From Isoalcanivorax pacificus W11-5 (GTDB lineage Bacteria > Pseudomonadota > Gammaproteobacteria > Pseudomonadales > Alcanivoracaceae), in the NCBI RefSeq assembly GCF_000299335.2, contig NZ_CP004387.1, positions 1,302,001 to 1,366,000 of the forward strand: a stretch of 64,000 bases of DNA. The letters run 5' to 3'. Both the position numbers and the translations under genes were made by a program. This document shows, piece by piece, positions 22,294-30,736 of this stretch. The stretch's first letter is position 1. Each line of letters starts with the position of its first letter. The notes beneath the pieces are model-generated. The model was not told the DNA's origin. It worked only from the letters and a program-made list of their open reading frames with translations, and searched no databases.

Positions 22294-23781
22294 ATGAAGG
22301 GTTATCTGCTGGCCATCGACCAGGGCACCACCAGCTCGCGCACCATCGTGTTCGATGCCGCCGGCACCATTCTCGGCCAGGCGCAGAAGGAATTTGCCCA
22401 GCATTATCCGAACGACGGCTGGGTCGAACACGATGCGCGGGAAATCTGGACTGACTGCCTGGCGCTGTGCCGCAAGGCGCTGGCCAATGCACACATTGAT
22501 GCGTCGGAACTGGCCGCCATCGGTATCACCAACCAGCGCGAAACCACGGTGCTGTGGGACCGTGCCAGCGGTACGCCGCTGGCGCCGGCCATTGTCTGGC
22601 AGGATCGCCGTACCGCCGCGCTGTGTGAACAACTGCGCGAACAGGGCCATGAGGCGCTGGTGCAGGAACGCACCGGGCTGCTGCTCGATCCGTATTTTTC
22701 CGCCACCAAGCTGGCCTGGCTGCTGGACAACGTGGACGGTGCGCGCGAGCGGGCCGAGCGCGGTGAACTGGCGTTTGGCACCATCGACAGCTGGCTGCTG
22801 TGGCAACTCACCGGCGGGCGTGTCCATGCCACCGATGCCACCAATGCGTCGCGCACGATGCTGTTCAATATCCACACGCAGCGCTGGGATGACGCCCTGC
22901 TGGCACTGTTCCGCATCCCCGCAGCGCTGTTGCCGGACGTGCGTGACAGCGCCGCCGATTTCGGCCAGACCGATGCCGGCCTGTTCGGCACCCCGGTGCC
23001 GGTGGCCGGCATCGCCGGTGATCAGCAGGCTGCGCTGGTGGGGCAGGCCTGCTTTACACCGGGCATGGTGAAGAGCACCTACGGGACGGGCTGTTTCATG
23101 GTGCTCAACACTGGCGAGGAAGCCGTCACCTCGCATAACCGTTTGCTGACCACGGTGGGGTATCGCCTTGGCGGCAAGACCACCTATGCACTGGAAGGCT
23201 CGATCTTTGTGGCCGGCGCGGCGATCCAGTGGCTGCGGGATGGCCTGCGGCTGATCAGCCACGCCAGCGAGACGGAAGCATTGGCGCGCAGCGTCGGCAG
23301 CGCCAAGGGCGTGTATATGGTGCCGGCTTTCACCGGCCTGGGGGCGCCCTGGTGGGACCCGCATGCGCGCGGCGCGTTGCTGGGCCTGACCCGCGACACC
23401 GGGATTGCCGAGGTGGTCACCGCCGGGCTGGAAGCGGTCTGTTACCAGACGCTCGACCTGCTGGAAGCCATGGTTGCCGATGGCGCCGGCCGGCCCACTG
23501 CATTGCGCGTCGACGGCGGCATGGTGGTGAACAACTGGCTCGCGCAGAGTCTGGCGGACATTCTCGGTGTGCGGGTGGACCGCCCGGTGATCACTGAAAC
23601 CACGGCCCTGGGCGCGGCCTATCTGGCGGGCCTGCAGGTGGGGGTATTCTCGTCACTGGACGAGATCGGCCAGCACTGGCAGTGCGACCGGGATTTTGCC
23701 CCGCGCCTGAACGAGCAGGACCGCCGTGAACGCCATGCCGGCTGGCGCGATGCGGTCGCCAAGGTCTGCCGGCGCGTCTGA
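22294..23781 (+). CDS. glpK: glycerol kinase
   Basis: 495 residues, standard GlpK length. FGGY-family signatures: [15 protein letters not shown] phosphate loop at residues 6-20, [40 protein letters not shown], and [16 protein letters not shown] near the second ATP site. Phosphorylates glycerol to sn-glycerol 3-phosphate. Start at 22294 follows GGGAG by 8 bp. glpF, glpD and glpR are not adjacent, so this is an isolated copy; it starts 74 bp after rstB but a separate promoter is likely. Confidence 0.95.
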   Translation: MKGYLLAIDQGTTSSRTIVFDAAGTILGQAQKEFAQHYPNDGWVEHDAREIWTDCLALCRKALANAHIDASELAAIGITNQRETTVLWDRASGTPLAPAIVWQDRRTAALCEQLREQGHEALVQERTGLLLDPYFSATKLAWLLDNVDGARERAERGELAFGTIDSWLLWQLTGGRVHATDATNASRTMLFNIHTQRWDDALLALFRIPAALLPDVRDSAADFGQTDAGLFGTPVPVAGIAGDQQAALVGQACFTPGMVKSTYGTGCFMVLNTGEEAVTSHNRLLTTVGYRLGGKTTYALEGSIFVAGAAIQWLRDGLRLISHASETEALARSVGSAKGVYMVPAFTGLGAPWWDPHARGALLGLTRDTGIAEVVTAGLEAVCYQTLDLLEAMVADGAGRPTALRVDGGMVVNNWLAQSLADILGVRVDRPVITETTALGAAYLAGLQVGVFSSLDEIGQHWQCDRDFAPRLNEQDRRERHAGWRDAVAKVCRRV

Positions 23782-24187
23782 GCCGCAGGGCTGTCAGGCC
23801 CTGTCCCGGCCTCGAAAACGCGGCGGAACGCGCCGCGCTTCCCTCCCTCTGAGCCTCGGCGACATTTCCACCTTCAAGGGTAGGTTTTGTCGTCGGCTTT
23901 CCCCGTCCTCTGCCCCGCTTCCGGGGCATTTCTGGCAAGTCCTCACCCGACGAGTGGTATCAAAATGCCATATTTTGGATGAGTGGTAGCCAACTGGCGA
24001 CAAAGTGTTGTGATGTAAGTCACATCAACTAATACTATTTGCCTAAGAGATATCAGAAAGCTAGTACCAGAGGCTGGTGCTCGAAGGGGGTTGGCCAGCG
24101 GCCAACCGACAGGCTGCCGGAGGGCCGCAGGAGGCGGGTCGGGGCGCCGGAACGGGTGCGACGCACCCCGGATGCAGGCGGACAACA
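23782..24187. other. intergenic region with structured leader of the first GGDEF gene
   Basis: 406 bp. It carries a CRP-like palindrome (24009-24024), possible -10 sequences in AACTAATACTATTT just after it, and then about 130 nt that can fold into several hairpins (for example 24089-24096 with 24100-24107, GGTTGGCC/GGCCAACC). I searched for c-di-GMP-I riboswitch signatures and did not find them. No gene is supportable here. Confidence 0.7.
24009..24024. promoter_or_regulatory. CRP/Vfr-like binding site
   Basis: TGTGA-TGTAAG-TCACA: both half-sites of the CRP consensus are perfect with the canonical 6-bp spacer. About 165 bp upstream of the first GGDEF gene, immediately before a plausible -10. 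Confidence 0.6.
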
Positions 24188-25333
24188 ATGCAGGGATGGT
24201 TTATTACCGGGGGAGCAGATCCCGATCAGGCGCGTACCGTGCGCCGGGTGTTGTTCGCCATGGTCGCGGGTGGCCTGGCGCATACGCTGGTCTGCTGGAT
24301 CGCGGCGCAACTGGACTTCTTTCGTGGTGGCTCGGATGTCTTCACCCGGCTGTTCCTGGTGATCTGGGGCGGCCATATCGGTTTCATCCTGTTTACCCTG
24401 CTTGGCTTTAACCGCCTGTGCCGTGACCCCTCGTTGACCTTGCCGGTGATCTGGTGGTCGACACTGGTGTTGCTGGTGTCCGCCTATTACACCGACCAGG
24501 TGCGGCTGTGTGTGATGCTGTTGTTCTTTGCCATCCTGCAGACCGGCGTGTTCCGCAGCCGGCGGCGTGATCTGGCCTGGGTCGGCGCCTTCGGCGTGCT
24601 GGCCTATCTGGTGATCATCGCGCTGGTGGCGCACTGGCACCCGGAGGCGGTGGACGTCACCGCCGAGCTGATCCAGTGGGCGGCCTTCCTGATGATGACA
24701 CTGGCAGTAGTCAGCCTGGCCGGCGAGATCGGCATGATCCGCAACAAGCTGGCGCAGCGGAACCGCGATCTCGGCGAAATCGTCGACCGTATCCAGCGGC
24801 TGGCAGTACGCGATGAACTGACCGGCCTGTACAACCGTCGCTACGCCATGGAACGCCTGACCAAGATTCGTGAAATGGCGGGCCGGGGCGCCTTCGGCGT
24901 GGTGGTGGCCTACGCTGATCTGGACCATTTCAAGCAGATCAATGACACCTATGGTCACGGTTTCGGTGACGAGGTGTTGCGGCTGTTCGCCCGGCGTGCC
25001 GGGGAATTGCTCAGCGGGCGCGATTTCTGTGCCCGTTTCGGCGGCGAGGAGTTCCTGATTGTGCTGGTGAAGACCGATCTGGAGCAGGCACGGAATGTGC
25101 TTGAACAATTGCGCCGCAACCTGGCGGCCGAGCGCTTCGACGACGCGCCTGCGCTCAGGGTCACAGTGTCGCAGGGGCTGGCCGACTACACTGCCGGCGA
25201 AACGCTGGAAGACTGGCTGGCGCGCGCGGACGATGCGCTGTACCGCGCCAAGAGCCAGGGGCGCAATCGTACCGTGGTTGCCCACCGCGGCCGTCTCGAC
25301 GGCACCGGCGACGCACTGCCGGTGCCGGAATAA
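24188..25333 (+). CDS. membrane-bound GGDEF protein, probable diguanylate cyclase
   Basis: 381 residues. Residues about 15-200 hold five or six membrane helices without a recognised sensor family; residues 215-370 are a GGDEF domain. The active-site motif is GGEEF at 285-289 (a functional variant), with DLDHFKQINDTYGH for Mg/GTP. The inhibitory I-site RxxD, expected nine residues before it, reads SGRD (276-279), so the Arg is missing and product inhibition may be lost. ATG at 24188 directly follows the structured leader. A paralogue follows 76 bp downstream. Confidence 0.85.
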   Translation: MQGWFITGGADPDQARTVRRVLFAMVAGGLAHTLVCWIAAQLDFFRGGSDVFTRLFLVIWGGHIGFILFTLLGFNRLCRDPSLTLPVIWWSTLVLLVSAYYTDQVRLCVMLLFFAILQTGVFRSRRRDLAWVGAFGVLAYLVIIALVAHWHPEAVDVTAELIQWAAFLMMTLAVVSLAGEIGMIRNKLAQRNRDLGEIVDRIQRLAVRDELTGLYNRRYAMERLTKIREMAGRGAFGVVVAYADLDHFKQINDTYGHGFGDEVLRLFARRAGELLSGRDFCARFGGEEFLIVLVKTDLEQARNVLEQLRRNLAAERFDDAPALRVTVSQGLADYTAGETLEDWLARADDALYRAKSQGRNRTVVAHRGRLDGTGDALPVPE

Positions 25334-25409
25334 TCTTTGGATGCGTCTGCGGACGTATCCAGTGTGCTTGCGGCGTCTGCCGCGCACAGTGTCAGGGTAA
25401 GGGGGGGAC

Positions 25410-26540
25410 ATGATTCGTGAGCTGGAGCAGGCCGATGCCCTGTCGCTGGATGACCAGCGGCTGGCGCGCCGCCATGCGCGCACCGCGCTGGCGATCAGCG
25501 GCCTGCACACCATGATCTGCCTGTTTTATTTCCAGGGCGGCTACATGGTCGCCAATGGGCCGACCCTGGCCATGCTGCTCGGCGGTATCTGGGCCGGCAA
25601 CCTGTTGCTGACGCTGCTGGTATTTTCCGGTCGTTTCCGTCGGCGCCGTGACCCGAGCCTGTCGCTGCCCTGGAACCTGTGGCTGACCACCTCGATGATG
25701 ACCAGCGCCTACTTCATGGACGAGTTCCGGATCAGTATTGCGATGCTGTTCTTCGCCGCCATGCTGCTGGCCTCGTTCCGGCAGTCGCTGCCGGGGCTGT
25801 TGATCATGTCGATTGGCGCGGTCAGCGGTTATCTGCTGGTACTGGTGCTGGTCTGGCACAACCGCAGCGTGCAGATGAACCTGACGCTGGAAATGTTGCA
25901 GTGGCTGATCTTCTGCATGGCATCGGTGAGTTTTGTCATCACGGGTGTCGGCATCAATGCGCTGCGCACCAACCTGACGGCAAAAAACCGCCAGTTGGGC
26001 GATGCTTTGATGAAAGTGCGCGAGATGGCGATCCGTGATGAACTCACGGGGCTGTTCAACCGCCGCCACATCATGGAAGTGCTGACGCAACAGCAGGCGC
26101 TGGCGGAATCCGGTGAATACCGGTTTGCGGTCTGTTTCGTCGACCTGGATCATTTCAAGCGCATCAACGATCGCTTTGGCCATGCCGCCGGTGATGAGGT
26201 ACTGCGCCGTTTCGCCGAGATCGCGCGCGCATCGTTGCGCGAGGCGGATTACACCGGGCGGCTCGGTGGCGAGGAATTCGTGCTGGTGCTGACGCAGAGT
26301 GATCTGGACGGTGCCGCGCAGGTGGCCGAGCGGTTGCGCGTGGCGCTGGCGGGCGAGGATTTCAGCGCACTGGACCCGGCGCTGTCGGCGTCGGTGTCGA
26401 TCGGCATTGCGGCGTATCGGGTCGGTGAAGAATTGAATGAAACGCTGGCACGGGCGGATCGCTGCCTGTATCAGGCCAAGACCCGTGGTCGTGACCAGGT
26501 GATCACTGAAGAGGCGCTGCCGCTGGCGGTGCCGGCCTAG
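25410..26540 (+). CDS. membrane-bound GGDEF protein, probable diguanylate cyclase (paralogue)
   Basis: 376 residues with the same plan as its upstream neighbour: membrane region about 28-200, GGDEF domain 215-370. Shared phrases include RDELTGL(F/Y)NRR and DLDHFK(R/Q)IND, and the membrane parts resemble each other (DPSLSLPWNLW against DPSLTLPVIWW), so this is a tandem duplication. Active motif GGEEF at 286-290; here the I-site READ (277-280) is intact. A purine-rich GGGGGGG stretch precedes the ATG. Probably co-transcribed with the first copy. Confidence 0.85.
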   Translation: MIRELEQADALSLDDQRLARRHARTALAISGLHTMICLFYFQGGYMVANGPTLAMLLGGIWAGNLLLTLLVFSGRFRRRRDPSLSLPWNLWLTTSMMTSAYFMDEFRISIAMLFFAAMLLASFRQSLPGLLIMSIGAVSGYLLVLVLVWHNRSVQMNLTLEMLQWLIFCMASVSFVITGVGINALRTNLTAKNRQLGDALMKVREMAIRDELTGLFNRRHIMEVLTQQQALAESGEYRFAVCFVDLDHFKRINDRFGHAAGDEVLRRFAEIARASLREADYTGRLGGEEFVLVLTQSDLDGAAQVAERLRVALAGEDFSALDPALSASVSIGIAAYRVGEELNETLARADRCLYQAKTRGRDQVITEEALPLAVPA

Positions 26541-26572
26541 ACCCTGTTCATACTAAATCCAATAGCCCGCGA

Positions 26573-26908
26573 TTATGAGCGGAGCTCGTGTTCAATCGCC
26601 GTCGCAACGAACTGGTTCAGGCTTTGACCCCGTGCCTGCGCCGCATCGGCGGCGAATTCATGCAACTCGGAAGGCAGCCTGACCTGGAATTTCCCGGAGT
26701 ACGATTTGTTGGGCTGGACGCCACGCTTTGTGCACTCATCAAGAAAGACTTTCAGGGAAATTTCACCTTCTTTGCGCAGGGCAGCAACGCTGTCCGCATA
26801 GAAATCAGCCCCGCCGTTCAGCCCGGTGAACTCGCCACGGAACATCTCGATGTCCGGGTCAAATTGAATGACTGCCCGGTAGCCATTGATGATCATGATG
26901 TTGTTCAT
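26573..26908 (-). CDS. hicB: HicB family antitoxin
   Basis: 111 residues. N-terminal partial RNase H-like HicB fold (NGYRAVIQFDPDIEMFRGEF, then ADSVAALRKEGEISLKVFLDEC) and a C-terminal ribbon-helix-helix DNA-binding segment (GKFQVRLPSELHEFAADAA). Neutralises HicA and represses the operon. The start overlaps the hicA stop as ATGA (26905-26908), giving toxin-then-antitoxin order, the usual one for hicAB. Confidence 0.88.
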   Translation of the reverse strand: MNNIMIINGYRAVIQFDPDIEMFRGEFTGLNGGADFYADSVAALRKEGEISLKVFLDECTKRGVQPNKSYSGKFQVRLPSELHEFAADAAQARGQSLNQFVATAIEHELRS

Positions 26909-27159
26909 GGCATGACTCCGTTATCTTCCAGCCACTTGCGAATGCTGGCCACTGCGCCCTTGTCAGTATCCGGCGAAGGATGGGGGCGGTGGAACACGCG
27001 AATTTCGCCGAACAGAAAGATGGCGACACGAGACCCTTCACGCTCCTCAATCTCGGCGCCCAGCGCCTGGAAGAGTGCCTCTATGTCTTTCCACGGCACG
27101 CTGCCGGGCGTGGGGCGGCTGAAGAGGCTGGCAAGTGTCCGGCCGTGTTTGCGTTTCAT
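26905..27159 (-). CDS. hicA: HicA family toxin
   Basis: 84 residues. Double-stranded RNA-binding-like HicA fold; an mRNA interferase that cuts mRNA when free. The segment GSVPWKDIEALFQALGAEIEE corresponds to the first helix, followed by GSRVAIFLFGEIRVFHRPH, where the catalytic His of the family sits (HRPHPS). Slightly longer N-terminus than minimal HicA. Codon use is less GC-biased than its neighbours, compatible with acquisition. Direct repeats just upstream are a candidate operator. Confidence 0.85.
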   Translation of the reverse strand: MKRKHGRTLASLFSRPTPGSVPWKDIEALFQALGAEIEEREGSRVAIFLFGEIRVFHRPHPSPDTDKGAVASIRKWLEDNGVMP

Positions 27160-27166
27160 GTCAGAA

Positions 27167-27188
27167 TGGTACTGCTATGTGGTACTGC
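27167..27188. promoter_or_regulatory. direct repeats upstream of hicAB
   Basis: TGGTACTGC occurs twice, 27167-27175 and 27180-27188, 13 bp start to start, beginning 8 bp before the hicA start codon. Position and spacing suit a HicB operator over the promoter; inference only. Confidence 0.4.
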
Positions 27189-27286
27189 ATTCAATGCTCA
27201 ACGGAGCGCCCGCACAGGGAGCAGGATAAGCGTGCCACGGGCTGTCAGGGCGCGACATCCATGCCAGAGGGAAAGGCCGGCGCGCT

Positions 27287-28342
27287 TTAGTTGCCAAACA
27301 GCACCAGATGCTTGGCAGCGATATCCACCTTGAGCAATGCGCCAACGTCCACATCCACATGGCTGCCGGTCAGGCAGCTCAACTGTTCGCCATTGTCCAT
27401 TTCCAGCCGGTAGAGAATGTTCGGCCCGGTGAATACCCGGTGCTGGACACGTGTGGCGAGCGCGCCCTGTTCGGCCGGCACCACGTCTTCGGGACGCAAC
27501 AGGACATCCACCTGGCTGCCGGCGGGGCGTGTCAGTGGCCGGTGGCTGTGCAGCCGGCCGGCGGCGGTGCTGACGTGGTTGTCGTCGTCGACGATGCCGC
27601 GCAAAAAGGCCCCGGCGCCAGCGAATTCCGCCACGAAGCGGGTCGCTGGCGCATGGTAGATGTTGTAGGGGCTATCCCATTGCATCAGTTCACCCGCGCG
27701 CAGGATGCCGACGTGGGTGGCAATGGCGAAGGCCTCTTCCTGATCGTGGGTGACGATCACGGCGGTGGTGCCTTCGTGCAACAGGATGGCGCGCAGCTCC
27801 TGGTTGAGCTGGCGGCGCAGGTCGAGGTCCAGGCTGGCAAAAGGTTCGTCGAGCAGGATCAGCGGCGGGCGTGGGGCCAGGGCCCGCGCCAGCGCGACGC
27901 GCTGTTGCTGGCCGCCGGACAGTTCGTGCGGGTAGCGCCCGCCCATGCCTTGCAGGCGCACCATGGCCAGGCATTCATCGACCCGTCGCTGACGTTCGGC
28001 GGCACTGACGCGGCGCAGGGCAAAGCCGACATTTTCGGCCACGGACAAATGCGGAAACAGGGCGTGATCCTGGAACACCATGCCCAGGCCGCGCTGCTCC
28101 GGCGGCAGCGTAAATCCGGCGCTGGAAGCGCGCTGGCCATTGATGCGAATGTCGCCGCCGGTGAGTGGTTCCAGACCGGCGATGGCGCGCAGGGTAGTGG
28201 TCTTGCCGCAGCCGCTGGGGCCGAGCAGGCAGGCAATCTGGCCGCGTTCCAGGGTAAAGCTGACGTCGCGCACGACCTCGTGCTCGTCGTAGCGGCAATG
28301 GATGCGGTCAAGCTGCAGCGGTTGGGAAAGAGGCTGGGGCAT
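27287..28342 (-). CDS. FbpC-like ABC transporter ATP-binding protein
   Basis: 351 residues. ATPase domain 8-240 with Walker A GPSGCGKTTTLRAI, Q-loop FQDHALFPHLSV, signature LSGGQQQRVALARAL, Walker B LILLDEPFASLD and His switch VIVTHDQEEA. A TOBE-type regulatory domain follows (residues about 275-350, VDVLLRPEDVVPAEQG). Resembles Fe3+ and other CUT2-like importer ATPases (FbpC/PotA). No permease or binding-protein gene is adjacent; it sits 55 bp downstream of argF on the same strand. Substrate therefore uncertain. Confidence 0.82.
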   Translation of the reverse strand: MPQPLSQPLQLDRIHCRYDEHEVVRDVSFTLERGQIACLLGPSGCGKTTTLRAIAGLEPLTGGDIRINGQRASSAGFTLPPEQRGLGMVFQDHALFPHLSVAENVGFALRRVSAAERQRRVDECLAMVRLQGMGGRYPHELSGGQQQRVALARALAPRPPLILLDEPFASLDLDLRRQLNQELRAILLHEGTTAVIVTHDQEEAFAIATHVGILRAGELMQWDSPYNIYHAPATRFVAEFAGAGAFLRGIVDDDNHVSTAAGRLHSHRPLTRPAGSQVDVLLRPEDVVPAEQGALATRVQHRVFTGPNILYRLEMDNGEQLSCLTGSHVDVDVGALLKVDIAAKHLVLFGN

Positions 28343-28397
28343 CGTGCTGGCTCGTCAACGGTGACGGGCCAGCACTATAGCAGAAATCCGCACCGTC

Positions 28398-29312
28398 TCA
28401 GCCGGTGGGGCCGATCAGCAGGAATTCCAGCAGCGCCTTCTGGGCATGCAGGCGATTTTCCGCCTCGTCCCAGACCACGGCGCGCGGGTCGTCGAGCATA
28501 TCCAGGCTGACCTCCTCGCCCCGGTGCGCTGGCAGGCAGTGCATGAACAGCGCCTGCTTGTCCGCGCGGTCCATCAGCGCCGGGCTGACCTGGTACTGAC
28601 TGAACGCCTGCACGCGCTGTGCCTGTTCCTCTTCCTGGCCCATCGAAGCCCAGACATCGGTGACCACCAGATGCGCGCCCTCGACGGCGGCCTGCACGTC
28701 ACGTTCGATGCGCACGCGGTCGCTGTTTTCGGTGACCAGGTCGGCGCGGGGATCAAACCCTTCCGGGCTGCTGATCACCAGTTCGAAGTCGAACTGGCGC
28801 GCGGCGTTGATGTAGGAGTTGCACATGTTGTTGCCGTCACCGACCCACACCACGCGCTTGCCCTGGATGCTGCCGCGATGTTCCACATAGGTCTGGATAT
28901 CGGCCAGCAACTGGCATGGATGAAAATCATCGGTCAGCGCGTTGATCACCGGCACCGACGAATGTGCGGCGAAGGTTTCCACCGTGCTGTGGGCGAAGGT
29001 GCGGATCATCACCGCATCGACCATGCGCGACATGACGCGTGCGGAATCCTCGATCGGTTCGCCCCGGCCCAGCTGGGTATCACGTGGCGACAGGAAAATG
29101 GAGCTGCCGCCGAACTGGGTCATCGCCACTTCAAACGAGACGCGCGTGCGCGTGGACGCCTTTTCGAAAATCATGCCCAGTGTGCGGCCGCGCAGCACTT
29201 CGTGGCGCTGGCCATTCCTGAGCATGGTTTTCAGCTCGATGGCGCGCTGGATCAGGTAGCCGAGTTCGTCGCGGCTGAGGTCGCGCAAGGTGAGAAAATG
29301 GCGCACGCTCAT
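28398..29312 (-). CDS. argF: ornithine carbamoyltransferase
   Basis: 304 residues. Makes citrulline from ornithine and carbamoyl phosphate. Carbamoyl phosphate loop [16 protein letters not shown], ornithine-binding [14 protein letters not shown] and the middle [17 protein letters not shown] are all family signatures. An upstream in-frame extension of 57 codons is open but lies over argD; the ATG at 29312 overlaps the argD stop (ATGA), so argD-argF are translationally coupled. Anabolic role inferred from pairing with argD. Confidence 0.95.
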   Translation of the reverse strand: MSVRHFLTLRDLSRDELGYLIQRAIELKTMLRNGQRHEVLRGRTLGMIFEKASTRTRVSFEVAMTQFGGSSIFLSPRDTQLGRGEPIEDSARVMSRMVDAVMIRTFAHSTVETFAAHSSVPVINALTDDFHPCQLLADIQTYVEHRGSIQGKRVVWVGDGNNMCNSYINAARQFDFELVISSPEGFDPRADLVTENSDRVRIERDVQAAVEGAHLVVTDVWASMGQEEEQAQRVQAFSQYQVSPALMDRADKQALFMHCLPAHRGEEVSLDMLDDPRAVVWDEAENRLHAQKALLEFLLIGPTG

Positions 29313-30496
29313 GCGGCCTCCTGCTGGCGGGCAAACTCCCGCACGGCGGCGACAACGCGTGTCACCAGCGTGTTGATTTCCTGTTCGCTGATCACCAGCG
29401 GCGGCAGCAGGCGGACCACGCTGCCGGCGGTGACGTTCACCAGCACGCCCTGGGTGCGGGCCAGCTGTACGATCTCCGGGCAATCGCGATCCAGTTGAAT
29501 GCCGACCATCAGGCCCTTGCCACGCACTTCAGTGACCATCGGCAGGTCGGCGAGCGCGTCGCGCAGGCCCTGGCACAGCAGTTCGCCCTTGCGTTTGACC
29601 GTCGGCATGACCTGTTCGGACAGGGTTTCCACCACGGTCAGCGCGGTGGCGCAGCCGAGCGGGTTACCGCCGTAGGTGCTGCCGTGGCTGCCGGGGCTGA
29701 GCACGTCGGCGGCGCGGCCGGCGGCCAGGCAGGCACCGATCGGGAAGCCGTTACCGAGGCCCTTGGCGGTGGTCAGTACATCGGGCACCACACCGGCACC
29801 GACGCAGAAGAAATAGTCGCCGGTCCGCGCGTTGCCGCTCTGTACTTCGTCCAGCATCAGCAGCCACTCGTGTTCGTCGCAGAGCGCGCGCAGGCCGGGC
29901 AGGTAATCGTCCGCCGGCACGCGCACGCCACCTTCGCCCTGGATCGGCTCTACCAGCACGGCGACGATGTTGTCGTGCTGGCTGGCCAGTGCACGGATGG
30001 CGTCGAGATCGTTCCACGGCGCACGCACGAAGCCGTCCACCAGCGGTTCAAAACCGGCCTGGGCCTTTTTGTTGGCGGTGGCGGTCAGGGTGGCCAGCGT
30101 GCGGCCGTGGAAGGCGTTTTCCAGCACCACGATGGTCGGCAGGCTGACGCCGCGCCGGTTACCGTACAGCCGCGCCAGCTTGATCGCGGCTTCGTTGGCC
30201 TCGGCACCGGAGTTGCAGAAAAAGGCTTTCTGCATGCCGCTGATCTGACACAACACGGCAGCCAGGCGCTCCTGGGCATCAATGTGGTACAGGTTCGAGG
30301 TGTGCATCAGTGTGCCGGCCTGACGCGCCAGGGTTCGCGTGACTTCCGGATGGCAATGGCCAAGGTTGCAGACGCCAATGCCGGAAATGGCATCCAGGTA
30401 GGCGTTGGCATCGGTGTCAAACAGCCACACGCCTTCACCCCGGGTGAAGGTCAGTGGTTGCCGCGCGTAGGTGGGCATCAGGTAGTTGTTGGTCAT
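29309..30496 (-). CDS. argD: acetylornithine/succinyl-diaminopimelate aminotransferase
   Basis: 395 residues, class III PLP aminotransferase. PLP lysine in [15 protein letters not shown], phosphate-binding [15 protein letters not shown], and [16 protein letters not shown] near the cofactor Asp. Catalyses the transamination step of arginine synthesis. The start [15 protein letters not shown] is the conserved one; a longer open frame upstream runs through the promoter and terminator-like hairpin and is not coding. First gene of argD-argF. Confidence 0.93.
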   Translation of the reverse strand: MTNNYLMPTYARQPLTFTRGEGVWLFDTDANAYLDAISGIGVCNLGHCHPEVTRTLARQAGTLMHTSNLYHIDAQERLAAVLCQISGMQKAFFCNSGAEANEAAIKLARLYGNRRGVSLPTIVVLENAFHGRTLATLTATANKKAQAGFEPLVDGFVRAPWNDLDAIRALASQHDNIVAVLVEPIQGEGGVRVPADDYLPGLRALCDEHEWLLMLDEVQSGNARTGDYFFCVGAGVVPDVLTTAKGLGNGFPIGACLAAGRAADVLSPGSHGSTYGGNPLGCATALTVVETLSEQVMPTVKRKGELLCQGLRDALADLPMVTEVRGKGLMVGIQLDRDCPEIVQLARTQGVLVNVTAGSVVRLLPPLVISEQEINTLVTRVVAAVREFARQQEAA

Positions 30497-30585
30497 CCTC
30501 GGGCCTTTCCTGCCTGTGTCAGGCATCTGCGAACCGGCGTTGCCGGGTGCGGGTGGCCGGTGCGCAGGGCATCGGCCGCCGAAAC

Positions 30586-30609
30586 AAAAAACGGCAGCCA
30601 GGGCTGCCG
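30586..30609 (-). terminator. terminator-like hairpin in the argD leader
   Basis: On the minus strand an 8-bp perfect stem (30609-30602 with 30599-30592, loop CT) is followed by T6 (30591-30586). It would end transcripts about 90 nt before argD. It begins within about 10 nt of the predicted transcription start, so attenuation, or a protective 5' hairpin, is possible. Confidence 0.65.
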
Positions 30610-30619
30610 CAAGCGCTCG

Positions 30620-30648
30620 ATAATAGCGGTCCCGGCAGAAGGGTGCAA
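30620..30648 (-). promoter_or_regulatory. promoter of argD-argF
   Basis: Minus strand: TTGCAC (30648-30643), 17-bp spacer, TATTAT (30625-30620). Four and five of six consensus bases with ideal spacing. The start point falls about at 30613, just before the terminator-like hairpin. Confidence 0.6.
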
Positions 30649-30736
30649 TTATGCGCAGGCCTTCGCGCAGGGCATGTGTGCGTGCCCAGCATGACGTGAC
30701 CATGTGTACACCGAGTGACTGATCAGGAGACGTTTC

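Noticed and set aside
23591-23938. Minus-strand 115-codon frame after glpK
   Set aside because: Pro/Arg-rich, overlaps the glpK 3' end, no ribosome site.
23944-24187. c-di-GMP-I (GEMM) riboswitch ahead of the GGDEF genes
   Set aside because: Tempting from context, but the conserved core bases of that motif are not present.
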